The notes beneath the pieces are model-generated. The model was not told the origin of the DNA, made no database searches, and saw only the letters and a list, made by a program, of their open reading frames with translations. This document shows positions 34,064 through 39,372 of a DNA stretch of 39,372 nt, piece after piece. The DNA comes from Burkholderiales bacterium (GTDB lineage: Bacteria; Pseudomonadota; Gammaproteobacteria; Burkholderiales; Burkholderiaceae_C), in contig JAGWLR010000027.1 in NCBI GenBank assembly GCA_028864885.1, forward strand, positions 1 to 39,372, written 5' to 3'. The number at the start of each line of letters is the position of its first letter. Within the stretch, counting starts at the first letter, position 1. The position numbers were made by a program, and so were the translations under genes.

Positions 34064-35797
34064 ATGCAATGGTTTGCTGACTTGCGTTTGCGTATCAAAC
34101 TGATCACGGCGTTTTCGGCAATGATGGCCATGACCATTTTCATGGCTCTGTTTGCACAAACTCATTTGTCAGCCCTCAATGGGAAAACAGCCGAAGTGTC
34201 CAATGTCTGGCTGCCCAGGGTGGCCGTGTTGTCCAATATGGATGCGGTCATCGGCGATGTTCACACTTTGCTCTTGCGTCAGATCACCACGGTTGATCAA
34301 GCACGTATCAACCGCAGGAATGCCAAATCAGCTGAACTGTTATCCGAATTCGCTCAGAACGAGCAGGCCTACTCGGTGCTGATTCGGTCCTCAGCTCACA
34401 AGGCTCATTGGGATCAATTCATGCAGGATTGGAACGCCTATCTGGGCGTTCGTGACAAGGTTCTGGCCTTGGCAACGTCGGGTGAGCGGAACCAGGCGGT
34501 TGAGATGTTCGAATCCCAGTCGGTGGATCTGTTTGACAAGGTCGGCAAGGATCTTGACTCTCTGGTCGAGCGCAACAGCCAAGGTGGCAAGGCCGCCGGA
34601 CTGGAAGCGGAGCAAACCTACCGAACCGCCAACTGGGCCCTGTGGGTGAGTTTGGCCTTGGTGGTGGTAGTGGGCGCGACGGTGGCCATGGTCTTGGCCA
34701 ACATGATGGCTCGTCCTCTGGAATCGGCTGTGGGTGTCTTGAAATCGGTGGCTGCCGGCGATTTGACGCAGCAAGTGCAAACGACCCGCAAAGACGAAAT
34801 TGGTGACATGCAAAAGGCTTTGGCGCAGATGGTGTCGAGCCTGGCCGACACGGTCAACTTGGTCCGCACCGGGGCTGATTCAGTGGCCACGGCTTCATCG
34901 CAAATTGCTCAAGGCAACACAGACCTGAGTGCACGCACCGAAGACCAGGCATCCAGCCTTCAGGAAACAGCTGCAGCGGTTGAGGAAATGGCCGGAACGG
35001 TTCGCACCAATGCCGACAATGCACGCCAGGCCAATCAGCTGGCCAGTGCCGCTTCTGAAGTGGCCTCGCGAGGGGGCGAAGTGGTCACGCAGGTGGTCCA
35101 GACGATGAATGACATCCAGTCGTCCAGCCAAAAAATCTCCGACATCATTGGGGTCATCGACGGCATTGCATTCCAGACCAATATCCTGGCCTTGAATGCC
35201 GCTGTGGAAGCGGCGCGGGCGGGCGAGCAGGGCCGCGGTTTTGCCGTGGTGGCCGGCGAGGTGCGCTCCCTGGCTCAGCGCAGCGCGCAAGCCGCACGCG
35301 AAATCAAAACCCTGATTCACGATAGCGTTGAAAAGGTCAACGCCGGCAGCGCCTTGGTCAGCACAGCTGGCGCCACCATGCAGGATGTGGTGCACCAGGT
35401 TCGCAAAGTGACGGATCTGGTCGGTGAAATCGCCCATGCCAGTGCCGAGCAAAGCCAAGGCATCGGGCAAATCAATCAGGCCGTGTCACAGCTGGATCAA
35501 TCGACCCAGCAGAACGCGGCCTTGGTAGAAGAGAGTATGGCCGCAGCCGAAAGCCTGCGCAGCCAGGCCAACAAGCTGGCCCAAGCTGTGACGGTGTTCA
35601 AAACCCACCAGGCCGCCACGGTGCACACGCAAGCCACTGAAGTGATTGTGCGTGCGCGTACTGCTGGCGTGGCTTCAACTGCATCGGGTATGCGCACGCC
35701 TGTCACTGCGACCAAAGTGACGCCGCCCCTGCCAGCCCCGGTCTCGGTTGCGTCCAACAGCGCGGGTGCAGATTCGGGCGATTGGGAAACCTTCTGA
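34064..35797 (+). CDS. methyl-accepting chemotaxis protein
   Basis: A 577-residue chemoreceptor. Membrane segments lie at about 11-33 and 190-213, enclosing a four-helix-bundle-type periplasmic sensor. HAMP covers about 213-265. The signalling coiled coil has its tip near 366-400 ([20 protein letters not shown]). The extreme C-terminus is DWETF, close to the NWETF pentapeptide that tethers CheR/CheB in E. coli Tar/Tsr. ATG 34064 follows GAGGAG at good spacing. The 183 bases upstream of ATG 34064, back to an open-reading start at 33879, show one small hairpin (CCTGC-N6-GCAGG at 34005-34020) and no sigma28 consensus. No other chemotaxis genes are near. The ligand is unknown. Confidence 0.93.
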   Translation: MQWFADLRLRIKLITAFSAMMAMTIFMALFAQTHLSALNGKTAEVSNVWLPRVAVLSNMDAVIGDVHTLLLRQITTVDQARINRRNAKSAELLSEFAQNEQAYSVLIRSSAHKAHWDQFMQDWNAYLGVRDKVLALATSGERNQAVEMFESQSVDLFDKVGKDLDSLVERNSQGGKAAGLEAEQTYRTANWALWVSLALVVVVGATVAMVLANMMARPLESAVGVLKSVAAGDLTQQVQTTRKDEIGDMQKALAQMVSSLADTVNLVRTGADSVATASSQIAQGNTDLSARTEDQASSLQETAAAVEEMAGTVRTNADNARQANQLASAASEVASRGGEVVTQVVQTMNDIQSSSQKISDIIGVIDGIAFQTNILALNAAVEAARAGEQGRGFAVVAGEVRSLAQRSAQAAREIKTLIHDSVEKVNAGSALVSTAGATMQDVVHQVRKVTDLVGEIAHASAEQSQGIGQINQAVSQLDQSTQQNAALVEESMAAAESLRSQANKLAQAVTVFKTHQAATVHTQATEVIVRARTAGVASTASGMRTPVTATKVTPPLPAPVSVASNSAGADSGDWETF

Positions 35798-35918
35798 CCG
35801 CATGGATACCTCTTCAATGCCTCGCCACACCTGCCGGTGTCGGCTCGTGTTGACAGTGCCCCATGGGCCTCGGGTTTGACTCACTGAGTTTGTGCTACAG
35901 TAGCGATCTTCATCGGAT

Positions 35919-36003
35919 GCCCCGGTGGCGAAATTGGTAGACGCGCGGGATTCAAAATCCCGTTCCGCGAGGAGTGTCGGTTCGATTCCGACCTGGGGCA
36001 CCA
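35919..36003 (+). tRNA. tRNA-Leu (anticodon CAA)
   Basis: An 85-base class II tRNA. The acceptor stem is GCCCCGG/CCTGGGGC with ACCA encoded. The D arm is GGTAGACGC-like. The anticodon stem is CGGGA/TCCCG with loop TTCAAAA, giving anticodon CAA at 35953-35955. A long variable arm and the T loop TTCGATTC follow. Upstream, TTGACT and TACAGT form a promoter-like pair, but 14 bases apart, shorter than ideal. Confidence 0.95.
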
Positions 36004-36154
36004 CAAAAACGCGCAGCGATCGCCCGGATCCCTGCTCCGCGTTACCGGCGCCTTCCGCCTGACTCCCCCAAAACAACGGTTCGATTGAGCTCACGGCTGC
36101 CGCGGCTTTGCAGGCCTGAGACAATCACGTCTTTCCGAAGCCGAACCGATCTCC

Positions 36155-37057
36155 ATGACCTATCCCACGCTCGAAGATGTCATTGGCAAGACGCCCTTGA
36201 TCCAGCTCCAACGCGTTCCCGGTGCCGACAATGACGCGCGCGGCAACGTGATCCTGGCCAAGCTGGAAGGAAACAACCCGGGCGGGTCGGTGAAGGATCG
36301 CCCCGCGATCAGCATGATTCGTCGCGCAGAAGAGCGTGGCGACATCAAACCAGGCGATACGCTGATCGAAGCCACCTCGGGCAATACCGGTATCGCCTTG
36401 GCCATGGCGGCCGCGATTCGTGGCTATCGCATGGTGCTGATCATGCCGGAGGATCTGAGCATTGAGCGGGCGCAGACCATGAAGGCCTTTGGTGCCGAGT
36501 TGATCCTCACGCCCAAGAGCGGTGGCATGGAGTACGCGCGTGACCTGGCTGACCAGATGGTGCGCGAAGGCAAGGGCGTGGTGCTGGACCAGTTCGCCAA
36601 TCCCGATAACCCGCGGATTCACTACGAAACCACCGGCCCGGAAATCTGGGCGGACACCCAAGGGCGCGTGACCCACTTTGTCAGCGCCATGGGCACCACA
36701 GGCACGATCACGGGCACCTCGCGTTACCTCAAGCAAGTGCATCCTTCGGTGCGCATCGTGGGGGCGCAGCCGACCGAAGGGTCACGCATCCCCGGGATTC
36801 GAAAGTGGCCCCAGGCTTATCTGCCCAAGATCTACGACCCTACTGCCGTCGATGAAATGATCTACGTGTCGCAATCGGATGCCGAAGACATGGCCCGGCG
36901 CCTCGCACGCGAGGAGGGGCTCTTCTGTGGCATTTCGGCTGCGGGTGCTTGCTGGGCCGCGCTGCATCTGGCGCAGAATCTGTCCAACGCCACGATCGTC
37001 TTCATCGTGTGTGATCGTGGCGATCGCTATCTCTCCACCGGGGTCTTCCCGGCCTGA
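36155..37057 (+). CDS. cysM: cysteine synthase B
   Basis: A PLP enzyme making cysteine (or S-sulfocysteine from thiosulfate) from O-acetylserine. It has 300 residues. The PLP lysine is Lys47 in NPGGSVKDRPA, with the phosphate-binding loop EATSGNTGIAL and GTTGTITGTSRYL. The sequence follows CysM more than CysK, for example the GCDRGDRYLSTGVF-like ending. A GACAAT -10-like element lies at 36119-36124. A TusA-like gene starts 13 bases after its stop on the same strand, linking it to sulfur handling. Confidence 0.93.
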   Translation: MTYPTLEDVIGKTPLIQLQRVPGADNDARGNVILAKLEGNNPGGSVKDRPAISMIRRAEERGDIKPGDTLIEATSGNTGIALAMAAAIRGYRMVLIMPEDLSIERAQTMKAFGAELILTPKSGGMEYARDLADQMVREGKGVVLDQFANPDNPRIHYETTGPEIWADTQGRVTHFVSAMGTTGTITGTSRYLKQVHPSVRIVGAQPTEGSRIPGIRKWPQAYLPKIYDPTAVDEMIYVSQSDAEDMARRLAREEGLFCGISAAGACWAALHLAQNLSNATIVFIVCDRGDRYLSTGVFPA

Positions 37058-37070
37058 TCCCATCAGAGCA

Positions 37071-37319
37071 ATGACCGCCATGGAAATTCACAAAGAGCTG
37101 GACGCGCGTGGGTTGACCTGTCCACTGCCTATCCTCAAGGCCAAGAAGGCCTTGTCTGATATGCACAGTGGCGAAATCCTCAAGGTTCTGGCAACCGACC
37201 CCGGTTCTATCCGCGACTTTCAGGCATTTGCCCGACAAACCGGCAATGATCTGGTTGGGCAGGAGACCGTGCGCAACAGCGATCGGGACGAGTTCATCCA
37301 CCTGCTGCGTCGGCGTTGA
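37071..37319 (+). CDS. TusA family sulfurtransferase
   Basis: An 82-residue sulfur carrier of the TusA/SirA family. The persulfide-forming cysteine is in LTCPLPILKAKKAL (CPxP motif), followed by a short beta-alpha-beta-alpha core. ATG 37071 or 37080 are both possible; the first has a weak AGAG upstream. It follows cysM by 13 bases, so the two are likely co-transcribed. Whether it serves tRNA thiolation, as E. coli TusA does, or general sulfur relay cannot be told. It ends exactly where the convergent ruvB ends. Confidence 0.9.
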   Translation: MTAMEIHKELDARGLTCPLPILKAKKALSDMHSGEILKVLATDPGSIRDFQAFARQTGNDLVGQETVRNSDRDEFIHLLRRR

Positions 37320-38411
37320 TCACCCCAGCAGATCGCCGCCTTGAGGGGCTTGCAGCCCCAGATGCCTGAAGGCGTTGGCCGTGGCAATGCGCCCTCTAGG
37401 CGTGCGTTGCAAGAAGCCTTGTTGGATCAAGTAGGGCTCGATGACGTCTTCGATGGTCTCGCGCTCTTCACCAATCGCTGCGGCCAAGTTGTCCAGACCG
37501 ACTGGGCCGCCATCGAAGCGATGGATGATGGCCTCCAGCAGTTTGCGGTCCATCACATCAAACCCGAGCGGATCCACATCAAGCATGGCCAAGGCCTTGT
37601 CAGCCATGTCACGGGTGATCCGACCCGAGCCTTTCATATCAGCGTAATCGCGCACTCGCCGCAGCAGGCGGTTGGCGATCCGTGGTGTCCCGCGTGAGCG
37701 GCGTGCCACTTCCATGGCCCCATCCGGTTCAATCGGGGCGCCCAACAGGCCGGCCGATCGCGTCACGATGCGCTGCAACTCCTGAGCGGAGTAAAACTCC
37801 AGACGGGCCACGATCCCGAAACGATCGCGCAGCGGATTGGTCAGCATGCCCGCCCGCGTGGTGGCGCCCACCAGCGTGAAGGGCTGCAACTCAAGCTTGA
37901 TTGAGCGGGCGGCGGGGCCTTCGCCGATCATGATGTCGATTTGATAGTCCTCCAGCGCGGGATAGAGGATTTCTTCGACCACTGGGCTCAGCCGATGAAT
38001 TTCGTCGATGAACAGCACGTCGTGCTTTTCCAGATTGGTCAGGATGGCAGCAAGGTCTTTGGGCTTTTCCAGCACCGGGCCGGAGGTCTGCCTCAAGTTC
38101 ACGCCCAACTCTGTCGCAATGATGTGGCTCAAGGTGGTCTTGCCCAAACCGGGAGGGCCGAACAACAGCACATGGTCAAGGGCTTCTCCGCGCTTCTTGG
38201 CGGCACCAATGAAGATTTCCAGTTGCTCGCGCGCTTTGGCTTGCCCGACATACTCATCCAGATCTTTCGGGCGCAGCGCGCGCTCCAAGGCCTCTTCGTT
38301 GGACGAGGCCGCGCTGCCTGTGACGATACGCGAGGCGATGTCACCCCCTTGAGAACTAGGGGCTTTTCGAGGGCTGGGCAAATCGCCAAAATCATCAGTC
38401 TGGATGCTCAT
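37320..38411 (-). CDS. ruvB: Holliday junction branch migration ATPase RuvB
   Basis: The AAA+ motor of the RuvAB branch-migration complex in recombination repair. It has 363 residues. The Walker A motif is GPPGLGKTT, Walker B is LFIDEIH, sensor 1 is GATTRAG and the arginine-finger region is RDRFGI. The C-terminal winged helix ends in [21 protein letters not shown] 38411 has a GATAAT element 7 bases upstream and no Shine-Dalgarno. ruvA and ruvC are not adjacent. No LexA box is seen upstream. Confidence 0.96.
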   Translation of the reverse strand: MSIQTDDFGDLPSPRKAPSSQGGDIASRIVTGSAASSNEEALERALRPKDLDEYVGQAKAREQLEIFIGAAKKRGEALDHVLLFGPPGLGKTTLSHIIATELGVNLRQTSGPVLEKPKDLAAILTNLEKHDVLFIDEIHRLSPVVEEILYPALEDYQIDIMIGEGPAARSIKLELQPFTLVGATTRAGMLTNPLRDRFGIVARLEFYSAQELQRIVTRSAGLLGAPIEPDGAMEVARRSRGTPRIANRLLRRVRDYADMKGSGRITRDMADKALAMLDVDPLGFDVMDRKLLEAIIHRFDGGPVGLDNLAAAIGEERETIEDVIEPYLIQQGFLQRTPRGRIATANAFRHLGLQAPQGGDLLG

Positions 38412-38418
38412 GCAGGCG

Positions 38419-38424
38419 ATTATC
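38419..38424 (-). promoter_or_regulatory. -10-like hexamer just before ruvB
   Basis: GATAAT on the minus strand, 7 bases before ATG, in a context (GATAATCGCC) shared with the ribF start. No clear -35. Suggests a short or absent leader. Confidence 0.4.
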
Positions 38425-38499
38425 TCGCTGGGCGTCTGGTGGTATACGGGGTGTGCCTTGTTGTGAGTTGACAACAATAGTTCTTTTGGATCCGGGTTT

Positions 38500-38515
38500 A
38501 TGACAACCTTGTCAT
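38500..38515. repeat. perfect palindrome in the ruvB–porin intergenic region
   Basis: ATGACAA-CC-TTGTCAT, 16 bases, about 130 bases upstream of the porin ATG. A TTGACA lies at 38468-38473 without a good -10 at normal spacing. It could be an operator for the porin; the rest of the 235-base gap shows nothing I can name. Confidence 0.55.
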
Positions 38516-38646
38516 CAAGGCGGCGGGAGAATTCTGGTGCAATTCGCCGAGATTCAGCGGAAACCCGATGTTTTTGATTCGGGCGGCAAGCTTGGCGACC
38601 CCCGTCAGCCCAACCGCTGATCCTTGAAACAACTTTGGAGAAGTCA

Positions 38647-39372
38647 ATGAAAAAGACTCTGCTGGCTCTGGCTGCTTTGGCTGCAACTTCGGCCGCTTTC
38701 GCTCAATCGTCCGTGACCTTGTATGGCCTGGTCGACGTGTCCGTTGAAAAGGTCAAGACCGATCATCAAGTGAACAAGGTGTCCTCGGGCAACTTGGCCA
38801 TTTCGCGCCTGGGCGTGAAGGGCTCCGAAGACCTGGGCGGAGGCATGAAGGCCAACTTCGTCTTGGAATCGGAAGTGAAAGCCGATACCGGCAGCGCTGA
38901 TACCTCGCGCTTCTTCAAGCGCGGCGCATGGGTGGGCCTGCAAGGCGGCGCTGGTGAACTGCGTCTGGGTCGTCAAGACACACCTATCGGTGCGCTCGCT
39001 GGTGACACTTCGATCTTGGGTGGTCAAGCCTATGACGATCTGAAGATGGTCAATACCCGTGCAGCCGCTGGCTATCGTCGTGTCGATAATGCCGTCACTT
39101 ATCTGCTGCCCACCGTGGTGGAAGGCGTGAGCGCGCAGTTGCAATATTCGACCACTGGCAATGGTCAAGAACAGTACGGCCAGGCCGGTAACCTCACCAA
39201 AAATTACGGCTTGAGCGTGAAGTACGCACAAGGCCCTGTGATTGCTGGTTTGGGCTATTTGTCTGTGGTGGATGACAACGCCACCCTGGCAGGCAACCAG
39301 CGTGCCAACGCCACTTTGGCTTTTGGTGGCTACGACTTCGGCACCTTCAAGGCTATCGCCTACTACGATGGT
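38647..39372 (+). CDS. Gram-negative porin, 3' end outside window
   Basis: A trimeric outer-membrane porin of the betaproteobacterial Omp32/OmpC-like type. The first 242 residues are in the window and the frame is open at the right edge. The signal peptide is [19 protein letters not shown] with cleavage before [40 protein letters not shown] and [13 protein letters not shown] are strand signatures of the family. ATG 38647 follows TTTGGAGA at good spacing. General diffusion, often anion-selective in this group, is the expected role. Confidence 0.95.
   Translation, partial: MKKTLLALAALAATSAAFAQSSVTLYGLVDVSVEKVKTDHQVNKVSSGNLAISRLGVKGSEDLGGGMKANFVLESEVKADTGSADTSRFFKRGAWVGLQGGAGELRLGRQDTPIGALAGDTSILGGQAYDDLKMVNTRAAAGYRRVDNAVTYLLPTVVEGVSAQLQYSTTGNGQEQYGQAGNLTKNYGLSVKYAQGPVIAGLGYLSVVDDNATLAGNQRANATLAFGGYDFGTFKAIAYYDG

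Noticed and set aside
1-39372. CRISPR arrays, insertion sequences, integrases, prophage or toxin–antitoxin genes
   Set aside because: Looked for regular repeats, transposase or integrase motifs and small paired genes on both strands; none seen.

Overview
The window comes from a Burkholderiales betaproteobacterium, most likely Comamonadaceae or a close relative. This rests on high GC, the proteins themselves, and gene neighbourhoods typical of that group: nudix–cobD/cbiB–rsgA–M48–orn, ribF–ileS–lspA, argG–ppnP–murB–yajQ, and cysM–tusA–ruvB. It is ordinary chromosome. I see no rRNA, insertion sequence, integrase, CRISPR array or prophage, and no gene-free stretch longer than about 300 bases. 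Both edges cut genes: the nudix hydrolase on the left and a porin on the right.

Layout. 1-5165 holds a CoA pyrophosphatase, a CobD/CbiB-like membrane protein, a small unknown protein, rsgA, an M48 membrane protease, oligoribonuclease and a cupin. 5171-8633 holds an orphan PEP-CTERM/LamG surface protein with its own terminator, gluQ overlapping a LysR regulator, and a divergent pirin. 8673-10190 holds rlmJ and a flavodoxin-like protein. 10197-16017 is the most accessory-looking part: a minus-strand set (HSL-type hydrolase, SDR, second alpha/beta hydrolase) facing a divergent TetR regulator, then alkane monooxygenase alkB facing an AraC regulator. 16049-25878 holds dnaE, a radical SAM gene under a LexA box, a glycine-zipper protein, argG with histone-like tails, ppnP, murB, yajQ and a retropepsin-like protease. 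25902-33840 holds an MBL-fold hydrolase, an RsuA-type pseudouridine synthase, ribF, ileS, lspA, a DUF2189 membrane protein and a rhomboid protease. 34064-39372 holds a chemoreceptor, tRNA-Leu(CAA), cysM, a TusA-like protein, ruvB and a porin.

How the genes work together. Most are single-copy housekeeping functions in replication and repair (dnaE, ruvB), translation and rRNA/tRNA modification (ileS, gluQ, rlmJ, the pseudouridine synthase, rsgA), RNA turnover (orn), the envelope (murB, lspA, porin), cofactors (ribF) and sulfur/amino-acid metabolism (cysM, argG). The 10-16 kb block looks like a regulated hydrophobic-substrate module. AlkB would hydroxylate alkanes or alkyl chains, and the SDR and hydrolases would act on alcohols, ketones or esters. 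Each half has a regulator across a dyad-rich divergent promoter.

Main points of interest: twin TGACA-N8-TGTCA operators straddling a near-consensus promoter; interlocked perfect palindromes between alkB and araC; an alpha/beta hydrolase whose nucleophile position is Ala; a LexA box ending one base before the start codon of the radical SAM gene; ArgG with Lys/Ala-rich tails at both ends; a LysR box at about -65 of a pirin promoter; and several genes with a -10 hexamer 6-8 bases before ATG, suggesting leaderless mRNAs. I found no clearly new multi-gene system. The hydrocarbon/lipid block is the best candidate.
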